From positions 744,001 to 808,000 of the forward strand of contig NZ_JAMXST010000002.1 in assembly GCF_024124905.1 (NCBI RefSeq): DNA of 64,000 bases, written 5' to 3'. The number at the start of each line of letters is the position of its first letter. Within the stretch, counting starts at the first letter, position 1. The notes beneath the pieces are model-generated. The model saw only the letters and a program-made list of their open reading frames with translations, had not been told where the DNA came from and made no database searches. The stretch comes from Cellulosimicrobium cellulans. GTDB taxonomy: Bacteria > Actinomycetota > Actinomycetes > Actinomycetales > Cellulomonadaceae. The position numbers were made by a program, and so were the translations under genes. Of the stretch, positions 1-8,060 are shown one piece after another.

Positions 1-1257
1 GTCGGCGGGCGAGAGCTCGGGCGCCGCCTCGGCGAGCCGGTGCGGCTTGGTCCACAGGTCCTCGACGAGGCGCTCCGGCGTGAGGGGGAGCCATGCGAGG
101 TTGAGCGCGACGCGCACGTCGCGGTGCGAGCGCAGGTCCTCGAGCGCGAGCGCGCGGTCCTCGCCGACGAGCGGCTCGCCGAGCTGGCGCCCGTACTGGT
201 CCACGAGGCGCGAGAGCATCTCGCGGACGAACGTGACGCGCGCGAGGTTGTGCGGCTTGTGGGTGCGCCGGGCCTTCGCGATGGCGTCGCGGACGTCGCG
301 GCGCCGGATCAGCAGGTCGTGGCCGTCGAGGCGCACGGGGACGTCCGCCGCGGGCACGCGCTCGCGCGCCCGCACCGCGCGTCGCACGGCCCGGGCCATG
401 TCCGCCCGTCCCTTGACGCGCGCGACGCGGGGGTCCTCCGTGCCGTCGGCGACGACGCCCGGCAGGAGGTCGGCGATCGTCGTGCTGACGACGCCCGTCT
501 CGCCCAGCGACGGCAGCACCTGGTCGATGTAGCGCAGGAACGAGTGGCTCGGGCCGACGAGGAGGACGCCCGAGCGCTCGAGCAGCCGCCGGTGCGCGTA
601 GAGGAGGTAGGCGGCGCGGTGCAGCGCGACGGCGGTCTTGCCCGTGCCGGGCCCGCCCTGCACGACGAGCGCACCGGCCAGCCCGGACCGGATGATCGCG
701 TCCTGCTCGGCCTGGATCGTCGCCACGATGTCGCCCATGCGCCCGGTGCGTCCTGCCGCCATCGCGGCGAGGAGCGCGCCCTCGCCGGAGAGCGTCGTCC
801 CGGTGACGGCCTCGGGCGCGTCCAGGTCCAGGAGCTCGTCCTCGAGGCCCGTCACGTCGCGCCCGCGCGTCACCAGGTGCCGACGCCGGACGACGCCGTC
901 GGGGTGGGCCGCCGTCGCGCGGTAGAACGACTGCGCCGCGGGCGCGCGCCAGTCGGTGAGGAGGCTCGTGTGCTCGGCGTCGGTCAGGCCGATGCGCCCG
1001 ACGTAGCGGCGCGTGCCGTCGTCCAGGTCGAGGCGGCCGAACGCGAGCCGGTCCTCGACCGCGTCGAGCTGCGCGACGCGGTCCTCGTACAGCGTCGCGA
1101 ACGCGTCGCGCTCGCTCCGGTTCTGCGGCGAGCCCGACGGTCCGGACCGGCGGACGGCGTCGAGCCGCGCGCGGGCGGCGGCGCGCAGCTCGTCGAGGCG
1201 TGCGTAGAGGGTGTCCACGACCTCCTGCTCGAGCCGGAGCTCGTCGTTGCGTCCCAC
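1..1257 (-). CDS. helR: HelD/HelR-type RNA polymerase recycling ATPase (partial, N-terminal 419 residues)
   Basis: This is an SF1 UvrD-like ATPase of the HelD/HelR family. Family members bind RNA polymerase, dissociate stalled or inhibitor-bound complexes and can contribute to rifamycin tolerance. A coiled-coil-like N-terminal arm (about residues 5-70) is followed by the family motif TDWRAP at 101-106 and a Walker A GGPGTGKT at 201-208. The C-terminal helicase half lies beyond the window, since the frame is open to base 1. The GTG start at 1257 is chosen because AGGGAAGGGA sits about 4 bases upstream. The palindromic rifamycin-associated element known upstream of some actinobacterial copies was not found. 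The family call is firm. HelR rather than another class II HelD is inferred. Confidence 0.85.
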   Translation of the reverse strand, partial: MGRNDELRLEQEVVDTLYARLDELRAAARARLDAVRRSGPSGSPQNRSERDAFATLYEDRVAQLDAVEDRLAFGRLDLDDGTRRYVGRIGLTDAEHTSLLTDWRAPAAQSFYRATAAHPDGVVRRRHLVTRGRDVTGLEDELLDLDAPEAVTGTTLSGEGALLAAMAAGRTGRMGDIVATIQAEQDAIIRSGLAGALVVQGGPGTGKTAVALHRAAYLLYAHRRLLERSGVLLVGPSHSFLRYIDQVLPSLGETGVVSTTIADLLPGVVADGTEDPRVARVKGRADMARAVRRAVRARERVPAADVPVRLDGHDLLIRRRDVRDAIAKARRTHKPHNLARVTFVREMLSRLVDQYGRQLGEPLVGEDRALALEDLRSHRDVRVALNLAWLPLTPERLVEDLWTKPHRLAEAAPELSPAD

Positions 1258-1398
1258 GCTGTCCCTTCCCTCGGCCGGGCGTCGCGCCCGGGCGCCCGCC
1301 CGTGACACGGCCGTCCATTATGGCGCACGGGCGCCGGGCCCGGGACCGGTCCTCGGCGCGTCCCGGGCCCGTGACCGGGCCGGACGCGCGGCTGACGC

Positions 1399-1442
1399 TA
1401 GGATCGTGGGCCATGGCGACCAGAGGGGAGCGGGCGTCGTGA
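1399..1442 (+). promoter_or_regulatory. Promoter -10 (TAGGAT) with possible leaderless 9-codon uORF
   Basis: TAGGAT at 1399-1404 is a good actinobacterial -10. Eight bases later an ATG at 1413 opens a 9-codon frame (MATRGERAS). Its TGA at 1440-1442 overlaps the GTG (1439-1441) of the following gene, and the uORF itself contains that gene's Shine-Dalgarno (GAGGGGAG). This suggests a leaderless upstream peptide coupled to translation of the receiver-phosphatase. No convincing -35 was seen. Confidence 0.4.
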
Positions 1443-2770
1443 CCGGGACCGACCGTCAGGTCCCCGCGCGGCCCTCGGCGCGGGGCGACGAGCCCGACGC
1501 GCGCGACCAGGCGCTGTCCGAGCGCGCGGTCCTCGCCCCGACGGACGAGCTGCGCATCCTCCTCGTCGAGGACGACGACGGCGACGCGATCCTCGTCGAG
1601 GAGCTGCTGGCGGACGGCAACCTCACGGTCGACCTCCACCGTGCGACGACCCTCGACGCCGCGCTCGAGATGCTCGTCTCCTGGCACGTCGACTGCGTCC
1701 TGCTCGACCTCGGGCTGCCCGACTCGGTCGGGCTGTCGGCGGTCGAGCGGGTGCGGACCGGCACCCACCCGCCCGCCCTGGTGGTCCTCACGGGGCACTC
1801 CGGCATCGACCTCGGCGTCCAGGCCGTCGCGGCCGGCGCCGACGACTACCTGGTGAAGGGGGAGGTCGACGGCGACCTCCTGAGCCGGTCGGTGCGCTAC
1901 GCCGTGCAGCGCCGCATGTCCGTCGAGCAGCAGCGCGCGCTGTACCGCAGCGAGGTCCGAGCGGCCGAGACCGCGCGGCTGGAGCGCGCGCTCCTGCCCA
2001 CGCCGCTGGTCCAGGACGACCGGCTCGACGTCATGGTGGGCTACGTCCCCGGCGGCAACGGCCTCCTCGGCGGCGACTTCTTCGACGCGGTCGAGCGACC
2101 CGACGGGACCGTCCTGTGCATCATCGGCGACGTCGCGGGCCACGGCCCCGACGAGGCCGCGCTCGGTGCGACGCTGCGCACCGCGTGGCGCACCATCGTG
2201 CTCTCGGACACCCAGCCGGAGGGCATCCTCCCGCTCCTGGAGCGCGTCCTCGTGCCCGAGCGCGCCCGTCCCGAGGTCTTCGTCACGCTCTGCCAGGTCG
2301 TGGTCTCCGCGGACCGCCGCCGCGCGGAGGTGTACCTCGCCGGGCACCTCGCCCCGCTCCTGCTGCGCGACACCGCGACCGAGATCACGCCCACCGCGCG
2401 CGGCCGTGCGCTCGGCATCCCCGTGCAGGGCGGGTGGACGTCGCAGTCCGTCGACCTCGGGGAACGCTGGGCGCTCATGCTCTACACGGACGGGCTCGTC
2501 GAGGCGACCGTCGCGGGGCCGGGGGGAGTGGTCGGGCCGCGCGCCCGACCGGAGCGCGTCGGCGTCGACGGCCTGCGCCGCGCGGTCGACAGCGCTCTCG
2601 AGCAGGGCGTCGAGGGGGTCGTGGAGCGCGTCTTCCGCCGCGTGCGCGACCTGCACGGCGGCCCGCTGGCCGACGACGCCGCGCTCCTCGTGCTCGGCTG
2701 GGGCGGGGACGAGGGCACCCCCGGCGAGCGCACGGCGACTCTCGCCGACTCGGACGAGTGGGCCCGGTGA
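1439..2770 (+). CDS. Response regulator with C-terminal SpoIIE-type PP2C phosphatase
   Basis: The 443-residue cytoplasmic protein has an N-terminal receiver domain (about 37-155; acidic EDDD at 44-47, phospho-acceptor D90 in LLDLGLP, conserved K140). A helical linker (155-185) leads to a SpoIIE/PP2C domain with GGDFFD at 211-216, GDVAGHG at 230-236 and a C-terminal DDAALL motif, so metal-binding residues look intact. Such proteins dephosphorylate anti-sigma-factor antagonists in response to a kinase; the target here is unknown. The GTG at 1439 is chosen for GAGGGGAG 8 bases upstream. The stop overlaps the kinase start by 4 bases (GTGA), so this is the first gene of a three-gene signalling operon. 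Confidence 0.88.
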   Translation: MTGTDRQVPARPSARGDEPDARDQALSERAVLAPTDELRILLVEDDDGDAILVEELLADGNLTVDLHRATTLDAALEMLVSWHVDCVLLDLGLPDSVGLSAVERVRTGTHPPALVVLTGHSGIDLGVQAVAAGADDYLVKGEVDGDLLSRSVRYAVQRRMSVEQQRALYRSEVRAAETARLERALLPTPLVQDDRLDVMVGYVPGGNGLLGGDFFDAVERPDGTVLCIIGDVAGHGPDEAALGATLRTAWRTIVLSDTQPEGILPLLERVLVPERARPEVFVTLCQVVVSADRRRAEVYLAGHLAPLLLRDTATEITPTARGRALGIPVQGGWTSQSVDLGERWALMLYTDGLVEATVAGPGGVVGPRARPERVGVDGLRRAVDSALEQGVEGVVERVFRRVRDLHGGPLADDAALLVLGWGGDEGTPGERTATLADSDEWAR

Positions 2771-4449
2771 CGCCCCCGGTGGGCGAGACGGCCGTCGCGG
2801 GACGCGCCGGGCGCCGGCGTGCCCCGACCCTGCGCCGCCGGCTCGGGTGGGCGCTCGTCGTCGCGGGCGTGATCCTCCTCGGCGTCCTCGCGACGTCGGC
2901 CATCGCGCTCTCGCGCGTGCTCACCATCCAGAACGAGGTCACCGGGCCGTTCTTCGACGCCGTGACCGGGGCGGACGCCGCGTACGTGGGCCTCCTCGAC
3001 GCCGAGGTCGCGGTCCGTGCGTACGTCGCGACCGGCGACGACACCGCCCTCGAGGCCTACACCCGTGCGGTGGGGACGGACGCCGAGGGCGTCGTCCCGG
3101 ACGCCACCCTCGTCGACCGCCTCGGGTTCGACGCGGAGCTCGCGGCGCTGGCCGGGCGGTCCGACGCCTCCGTGCGGGCCTGGGTCGCCGACTACGCCGA
3201 GCCGGCCATCGAGACCACCGAGGACGACGGACCGGGACGGGTGCGTGCGGTCGACCAGGCCCACGGTGCCGAGCTGTTCGCGGCCGCCCGGGCCGACACC
3301 GCGCGGTACGTCGACGCGCTCCGGGCCGAGCGCGTGGAGCGGCTCGACGCGCTCGACCGGTGGAGCCGGGCGCTCTTCGGGAGCGTCCTCGTCCTGGTCG
3401 GCTCGGCGCTCGCGGTCGGGATCATCCTCTGGGTGTGCCTCAAGCGGTGGGTGACCGAGCCGATGGCCGAGCTCGCGCACCGCGTGCGGCTCGTGAGCTC
3501 CGGGAGCCTCGACGAGCCGGTCGTGACCTCGGGCCCGGCGGAGATCGCGGACCTCGCCCAGGACGTCGAGCACATGCGCGTCGAGCTCGTGAACCAGGTC
3601 GCGGAGATCAAGGCGTCGCACGAGGACGCCGCCCGCTCGCACGAGCTTCTCGCCGAGCAGGCGAGCGAGCTCGAGCGGTCCAACCGCGACCTCGAGCAGT
3701 TCGCCTACGTCGCGTCCCACGACCTCCAGGAGCCGCTGCGCAAGGTCGCGAGCTTCACGCAGCTCCTCAAGAAGCGGTACGGCGGGGAGCTCGACGACCG
3801 CGCGGACCAGTACATCGACTTCGCGGTCGACGGCGCCAAGCGCATGCAACGCCTCATCCAGGACCTGCTCGGCTTCTCGCGCGTCGGCCGGACGGGCAGC
3901 GAGCGCGTCGACGTGGACCTCGAGCGGGAGCTCGAGGGCGTGCTCGAGGACCTGTCCGAGAAGGTCGTGGAGACCGGGGCGAGCATCACGCACGACCCGC
4001 TGCCCGTCGTCGTCGGCGAGCGCGCGCTCCTGCACCAGCTGCTGGCCAACCTCGTCGGCAACGCGCTGAAGTTCCGCGACCCGGACCGGCCGCCGGCCGT
4101 GCACCTGGGGGTGCTCGCGCGCGACACGCACTGGGAGATCTCCGTCGAGGACAACGGGATCGGGATCGACCCGCAGTACGCGGAGCGCGTGTTCGTCATC
4201 TTCCAGCGTCTGCACGCCAAGGACGTGTACGAGGGGACCGGCATCGGGCTCGCGCTGTGCAAGCGCATCGTCGAGTACCACGGCGGCCGGATCTGGATCG
4301 AGCCGCGCGAGGGCGGGACGACGATCCGCTTCACGCTCGCCCACGCGTACGTGCACGCGCAGGTCGGCTACGCTCGCTCCGACCCCGACGGCGCGGAGCA
4401 GGTCACCCCTGCCCGCGCGCGCGACGACGACGAGGAGAGCCCCGCATGA
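2767..4449 (+). CDS. Membrane sensor histidine kinase (CHASE3-like sensor, HAMP, HisKA, HATPase)
   Basis: The 560-residue inner-membrane kinase starts at a GTG overlapping the previous stop. TM1 lies about residues 26-50, a roughly 150-residue helical extracytoplasmic CHASE3-like region follows, then TM2 (about 202-224), a HAMP linker and a coiled coil. The HisKA box [11 protein letters not shown] contains phospho-acceptor H318 and resembles phytochrome-type kinases. The HATPase domain shows NALKF (N box), DNGIGI (G1) and [10 protein letters not shown] (G2). An acidic, disordered tail (about 530-560) ends the protein. It is sandwiched between two receiver proteins with 4-base overlaps on both sides, so both are its likely phosphorylation partners. 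The signal it senses is unknown. Confidence 0.88.
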   Translation: MTPPVGETAVAGRAGRRRAPTLRRRLGWALVVAGVILLGVLATSAIALSRVLTIQNEVTGPFFDAVTGADAAYVGLLDAEVAVRAYVATGDDTALEAYTRAVGTDAEGVVPDATLVDRLGFDAELAALAGRSDASVRAWVADYAEPAIETTEDDGPGRVRAVDQAHGAELFAAARADTARYVDALRAERVERLDALDRWSRALFGSVLVLVGSALAVGIILWVCLKRWVTEPMAELAHRVRLVSSGSLDEPVVTSGPAEIADLAQDVEHMRVELVNQVAEIKASHEDAARSHELLAEQASELERSNRDLEQFAYVASHDLQEPLRKVASFTQLLKKRYGGELDDRADQYIDFAVDGAKRMQRLIQDLLGFSRVGRTGSERVDVDLERELEGVLEDLSEKVVETGASITHDPLPVVVGERALLHQLLANLVGNALKFRDPDRPPAVHLGVLARDTHWEISVEDNGIGIDPQYAERVFVIFQRLHAKDVYEGTGIGLALCKRIVEYHGGRIWIEPREGGTTIRFTLAHAYVHAQVGYARSDPDGAEQVTPARARDDDEESPA

Positions 4450-4886
4450 GCCACGGCAGCAAGCCGATCGACGTCCTCCTGGTGGAGGACGACCCCGGCG
4501 ACGTGCTCATGACGCGCGAGGCGTTCGAGGACCACAAGGTGACGAACCGTCTGTCGGTGGTCTCCGACGGCGTGAGCGCGCTGCAGTTCCTGCGCAAGGA
4601 GGGCGAGCACGCTGACGCCCCGACGCCGGACCTCATCCTCCTCGACCTCAACCTGCCCCGGATGGACGGGCGCGAGGTCCTCGCCGAGCTCAAGGCGGAC
4701 GAGGCGCTGCGCAAGATCCCGGTCGTCGTCCTGACGACGTCGGAGGCCGAGGAGGACGTCGTGCGCAGCTACTCGCTGCACGCCAACGCGTACGTCACCA
4801 AGCCCGTCGACTTCGACCGTTTCATCGACGTGGTGCGCCAGATCGACGACTTCTTCGTCTCGGTGGTGCGCCTGCCCGGTCGCTGA
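4446..4886 (+). CDS. Single-domain response regulator (Rcp1-like)
   Basis: This 146-residue stand-alone receiver of the cyanobacterial phytochrome-partner Rcp1 type has acidic EDD at 14-16, phospho-acceptor D67 in [12 protein letters not shown]97/T98 and K119 in VTKP. It has no output domain, so it probably shuttles phosphate or binds a partner protein. The ATG overlaps the kinase stop (ATGA) and GAGGAG lies upstream. Rcp1-like receivers typically pair with kinases carrying the H-box type seen in the upstream gene. Intergenic 4887-5018 contains no gene. Confidence 0.88.
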   Translation: MSHGSKPIDVLLVEDDPGDVLMTREAFEDHKVTNRLSVVSDGVSALQFLRKEGEHADAPTPDLILLDLNLPRMDGREVLAELKADEALRKIPVVVLTTSEAEEDVVRSYSLHANAYVTKPVDFDRFIDVVRQIDDFFVSVVRLPGR

Positions 4887-5018
4887 CCTGGGCGCGGTCC
4901 CGGGCGGGCGCGTGCGGGCCGCCGCTCCGGGAAGAACCGCGGGCCGAGGCGTGTTGTCCTCGTCAGGCCCGCCGCGCCGTCGGCAGCGCGCGGGCGAAGG
5001 ACGTCACGAGGAGGATGC

Positions 5019-5945
5019 ATGCTGGACCCTCGCGGGATCTACGAGCTCGACGAGCAGGCGGTGGCCCGCCTGTGGCCCACGCCGCCCGAGCCGGGCGCCG
5101 GGCCCGTGCTGCTGCACGCCGTCGCGGGGTTCGTCGACGCGGGCAGCGCGGGCGCGGTGGCGGTCGACCACCTGCTGGAGCTCGGCGAGGTCACCCGGGT
5201 GGTGACGTTCGACGTCGACCAGCTCCTCGACTACCGCTCCAAGCGGGCCACGATGACCTTCAGCACCGACCGCTGGTCCGACTACGACGAGCCCCACCTG
5301 GTGATCGACCACGTGCGCGACGCCGAGGGGACGGGGTTCCTGCTGCTGCACGGCGCTGAGCCGGACGTCCAGTGGGAGCGCGTGGTGGCTGCGGTGCGCG
5401 ACGTCGTCGAGCGCCTCGGCGTGTCGCTCACGGTCGGCTTCCACGGCATCCCGATGGGGATCCCGCACACGCGCCCGCTCTCGGTCACGGCGCACGCGAC
5501 CCGGCCCGAGCTGCTCGGCGAGCACACGTCGTGGTTCGGCACCGTGAAGGTCCCGGCCAGCCTCGCCGCGCTGCTGGAGCTGCGGCTCGGCCGCGCCGAG
5601 CACGACGCGCTCGGCGTGACCGTGCACGTGCCGCACTACCTGGCGCAGTCGTCGTACCCGCCCGCGGCGGTGGTCGCGCTCGAGCACGTGCAGCGCGTCA
5701 CGGGCCTGGACCTCGCGACGAGCGGGCTCGCGGAGGCGGTGCAGGAGGCGAAGGCCGAGGTCGAGCGTCAGGTGCGGGACTCCGAGGAGGTCGCCGCCGT
5801 CGTGCGCGCTCTCGAGGAGCAGTACGACGCGTTCGCGCGCTCCGTGGGTCGGACGAGCCTGCTCGCCGAGTCCGCGCCGATCCCGACGGCCGACGAGCTC
5901 GGTGCGGAGTTCGAGCGTTTCCTCGCCCAGCAGTCGGGCGACTGA
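5019..5945 (+). CDS. PAC2 family protein
   Basis: The 308-residue protein belongs to the PAC2 family, named after a eukaryotic proteasome-assembly chaperone and common in actinobacteria with unknown biochemical role. Family features are the N-terminal [15 protein letters not shown] stretch, the [11 protein letters not shown] segment (a reliable family signature) and a helical, charged C-terminus (about 235-300). It is soluble with no signal peptide. The ATG is preceded by CACGAGGAGG. It stands alone, with a strong palindrome just after the stop. Some actinobacterial PAC2 proteins occur near proteasome genes, but none is seen here, so a proteasome link is not supported. Confidence 0.85.
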   Translation: MLDPRGIYELDEQAVARLWPTPPEPGAGPVLLHAVAGFVDAGSAGAVAVDHLLELGEVTRVVTFDVDQLLDYRSKRATMTFSTDRWSDYDEPHLVIDHVRDAEGTGFLLLHGAEPDVQWERVVAAVRDVVERLGVSLTVGFHGIPMGIPHTRPLSVTAHATRPELLGEHTSWFGTVKVPASLAALLELRLGRAEHDALGVTVHVPHYLAQSSYPPAAVVALEHVQRVTGLDLATSGLAEAVQEAKAEVERQVRDSEEVAAVVRALEEQYDAFARSVGRTSLLAESAPIPTADELGAEFERFLAQQSGD

Positions 5946-5962
5946 GCCGCGGCTCGCCCCAC

Positions 5963-5988
5963 CCGCCCCGGTCCGCGGACCGGGGCGG
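5963..5988. terminator. Perfect 26-base palindrome after PAC2 gene, probable terminator
   Basis: Two 13-base arms centred between 5975 and 5976 form a perfect GC-rich palindrome 17 bases after the PAC2 stop. It is followed by an A-rich stretch rather than a T tract. It could stop transcription as a hairpin; being fully palindromic, it could also be a protein-binding site. Confidence 0.55.
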
Positions 5989-6265
5989 AATGTGCCGAAA
6001 AATCATCACGAGAGGTGGCGAGTTCCGTGGCGGACCGGACGTGGTCCGTGCCACACTGTCACCCGTTGCAGTGACGTACTTGCGCACGACCCGGTGCAGG
6101 GCCGGTACGTGGGTCCGCCCGGCGGGGTGGTCCGGCGTCGGGCCTGCCGGCCGCACACGGCCGGGCGCCGGCGAAGGACGTGGGACATGGCATTGCGGCG
6201 CACGGGGGTGGACGAAGGGTCCGCTCGCTGATGTCCCCGGACGGACAGAAGGTCAGAGGAAGAGC
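5989..6265 (+). promoter_or_regulatory. Long gene-free region upstream of the cold-shock gene (promoter plus 5' leader)
   Basis: This stretch has no plausible gene and is unusually long for this compact region. It is probably promoter plus an extended 5' untranslated leader, as is usual for cold-shock genes. A small hairpin (CGGACC at 6031-6036 with GGTCCG at 6043-6048) and further GC-rich self-complementarity around 6120-6180 are visible. No confident -10/-35 pair was found. Confidence 0.4.
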
Positions 6266-6469
6266 ATGGCGCAGGGTTCTGTGAAGTGGTTCAACGCCGA
6301 GAAGGGCTACGGCTTCATCGCGCAGGACGGCGGCGGTGCCGACGTCTTCGTGCACTACTCGGCGATCGAGTCGAACGGGTACCGCACGCTCGACGAGGCG
6401 CAGCGGGTCGAGTTCGAGATCACCCAGGGGCCGAAGGGCCCGCAGGCGGAGAAGGTTCGTCCGCTCTGA
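6266..6469 (+). CDS. cspA: Cold-shock protein (CspA family)
   Basis: The 67-residue single-domain nucleic-acid chaperone melts RNA structure at low temperature and during normal growth. The sequence has the canonical opening [18 protein letters not shown] with RNP-1 (KGYGFI) and RNP-2 (DVFVHYSAI), the invariant aromatic RNA-contacting residues, and the usual family length. AGAGGAAGAG precedes the ATG. It is monocistronic: a long leader upstream and a strong terminator hairpin after the stop. Confidence 0.95.
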   Translation: MAQGSVKWFNAEKGYGFIAQDGGGADVFVHYSAIESNGYRTLDEAQRVEFEITQGPKGPQAEKVRPL

Positions 6470-6507
6470 CGTCCACGACGTCTCGCGGCCGGATCACCCG
6501 GTCGTCG

Positions 6508-6538
6508 CAGGAGCCGCGTCCCTCGGGCGCGGCTCCTG
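6508..6538 (+). terminator. Intrinsic-type terminator after cspA
   Basis: AGGAGCCGCG (6509-6518) pairs perfectly with CGCGGCTCCT (6528-6537) around a 9-base loop, extended by one C-G pair. It lies 39 bases after the cspA stop and ends just before the stop of the opposing gene, so it may serve both convergent genes. There is only a short T-containing tail. Confidence 0.75.
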
Positions 6539-6545
6539 TCGCGTC

Positions 6546-7499
6546 TCACGACCCGTCTGCCGCCGGGCCGTCGGCCGGCGCGACCTCGAGGTCGTCGAGC
6601 ACCGGGGCGGTGCCCACGAACGCGCGCAGCTCGTCGCCCGTGACGACGCGTGCCGGGACGGCGAGCGAGCGGACCGCACGCGCCAGCGTCGCGCTCGACA
6701 GGCTCGGCGCACCCGACCCGGCACGGACCGCGGCCAGGACGACGTTGCCGTAGCGGCGGCCCTTGAGCTGCGCGGGCTCCGCGATCGCCGCGACTCGGTC
6801 CTCCGCGCAGGACGCCTCTCCGAACGCGGCCGCGAGGGTCGCGGTCTCGCGGCGCGCCGTCGTGAGCGGCGGCCGGTCGGCGCAGTTGACGAGGTAGACC
6901 CCGCCCGGGCGCAGGACGCGGTGCACCTCGTCCGCCATGCCGCGGGTCGCGAGGTGGTCGGGCGTGCGGTCGCCGTCGAACACGTCACGGACGACGACGT
7001 CGTACGAGGCGTCGGGAAGGCTCGCCACCGCGTGCCGCGCGTCGTCGGCGCGCAGCCGGAGCCGGGGGGAGCGCGGGAGGTCGAACCACGTGCGGACCAG
7101 CTCGAGCAGGCGGGAGTCGAGGTCGACCCCGAGCTGGGACGAGCCGGGCCGGGTGTGCTCCACCCAGCGCGGGAGGCTGCACCCCGCCGCGCCGAGGTGC
7201 AGCGCGCGCAGAGGGCCGGGGGCGAGCTCGTCCACGACGGCCGCCATCTGCTGCATGTACTCGAACGCGAGCATCCCGGGGTCGTCGAGGTCGAGGTAGG
7301 AGCTGGGGACGCCGTTGACGTACAGCGTGACCGCCGACGGGTGGTCGGGGTCGCGCTCGACGTACGCCGTCCCCGTCGACGTGGCCACGGGCCCGGTCGG
7401 CAGGTCGGGGGCCGCGCCACGGCTCCCGTTCGCCCGGCGCCGGGACCGTGTGGGTGGCGCGGAGGACCCTGGGGAACGTCGGGAGGTGCGGCGAGCCAT
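6546..7499 (-). CDS. Spermidine-synthase-like Rossmann methyltransferase-fold protein
   Basis: The 317-residue protein has an Arg/Ser-rich, probably disordered N-terminus (about 1-35). A spermidine-synthase-like domain follows: a small beta domain (VTLYVNGVPSSYLDL), then the Rossmann core with ALHLGAAGCSLPRW (99-112), LGVDLD (acidic ribose-binding end of beta 2), DDARHAVASLP and YDVVVRDVFDGD. Such actinobacterial proteins are often called spermidine synthase, but no polyamine genes neighbour it, so the substrate is unknown. The ATG at 7499 is the only reasonable start. Its promoter must lie in the short region shared with the divergent SOS promoter, so LexA could affect it too. Confidence 0.75.
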   Translation of the reverse strand: MARRTSRRSPGSSAPPTRSRRRANGSRGAAPDLPTGPVATSTGTAYVERDPDHPSAVTLYVNGVPSSYLDLDDPGMLAFEYMQQMAAVVDELAPGPLRALHLGAAGCSLPRWVEHTRPGSSQLGVDLDSRLLELVRTWFDLPRSPRLRLRADDARHAVASLPDASYDVVVRDVFDGDRTPDHLATRGMADEVHRVLRPGGVYLVNCADRPPLTTARRETATLAAAFGEASCAEDRVAAIAEPAQLKGRRYGNVVLAAVRAGSGAPSLSSATLARAVRSLAVPARVVTGDELRAFVGTAPVLDDLEVAPADGPAADGS

Positions 7500-7531
7500 G
7501 TGCTCACCGTAGGGCCGGCCGGCACCGGACG

Positions 7532-7560
7532 TTGACAGGATCGAACAGGTGTTCGATAGT
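7532..7560 (+). promoter_or_regulatory. SOS (LexA-controlled) promoter of the HEPN-dinB operon
   Basis: The -35 TTGACA (7532-7537) is separated by 17 bases from a -10-like GATAGT (7555-7560). The perfect actinobacterial LexA box TCGAACAGGTGTTCGA (7541-7556) fills the spacer and touches the -10. LexA binding would block RNA polymerase; RecA-stimulated LexA cleavage would release it. The promoter points at the HEPN and DNA polymerase IV genes. Confidence 0.9.
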
Positions 7561-7577
7561 GGAGGAGGAGGTGCGCG

Positions 7578-8021
7578 ATGTCGAACGAAGCAGGCGCGAA
7601 GGGGGCGGTCGCCGTCCCCGCCGAGGTCCGTCGGCTGCTGGACCGTGCGGACGCGGAGCTCGTCGCGGCGGCGCTCGCGCAGGACGCGGGCGAGCGCTTC
7701 GTGCACGCGCACCTCGGTGCGCTGCGCGCCGCCGCGGCGGTCGTCGCGCTGCGTGCCCGGCCCGTGCGCCGCGGCCGGGCCCGCTCGGTGTGGGACCAGC
7801 TCGCGGACGCCGAGCCGTCGCTCGCCGCCTGGTCCGGCTACTTCGCGAGCGGGGCGCGCGTCCGCGCCGCCGTCGACGCGGGCCGGTTCGACGCCGTGGA
7901 CCCGCGCCGGGCCGACGAGCTCGTGGCGTGCGCCGAGGACTTCCGCGACGAGGTCGCGATGCTCGTCGACCCCGACGCCGGGTTCGTCCGGATGCCCGGC
8001 CTGCGGACGGTGGCGTCGTGA
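7578..8021 (+). CDS. HEPN-domain protein of the SAV_6107 type
   Basis: The 147-residue, all-helical protein matches the actinobacterial SAV_6107-like HEPN family as I recognise it. HEPN domains are often RNases or nucleotide-binding partners in stress and defence systems. An R40-X4-H45 arrangement (ERFVHAH) resembles the HEPN R-X4-6-H nuclease motif, but its position was not confirmed structurally. GGAGGAGGAGG lies 7 bases before the ATG. It is the first gene after a perfect LexA box and sits 39 bases upstream of dinB, so it should be damage-inducible. Its biochemical role is not known to me. SOS control is strong, nuclease activity is speculative. Confidence 0.7.
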   Translation: MSNEAGAKGAVAVPAEVRRLLDRADAELVAAALAQDAGERFVHAHLGALRAAAAVVALRARPVRRGRARSVWDQLADAEPSLAAWSGYFASGARVRAAVDAGRFDAVDPRRADELVACAEDFRDEVAMLVDPDAGFVRMPGLRTVAS

Positions 8022-8060
8022 CCCGGGCGCTGCCTGCGTCGAGCGCCCGGTGAGGCGGCG

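Noticed and set aside
40-1305. Long plus-strand open frame opposite helR
   Set aside because: It is the GC-rich shadow of the minus-strand helicase, which shows clear Walker A and family motifs; the plus-strand translation has no recognisable domain.
1258-1438. Rifamycin-associated element upstream of helR
   Set aside because: No match to the expected GC-rich palindrome was found in this intergenic region.
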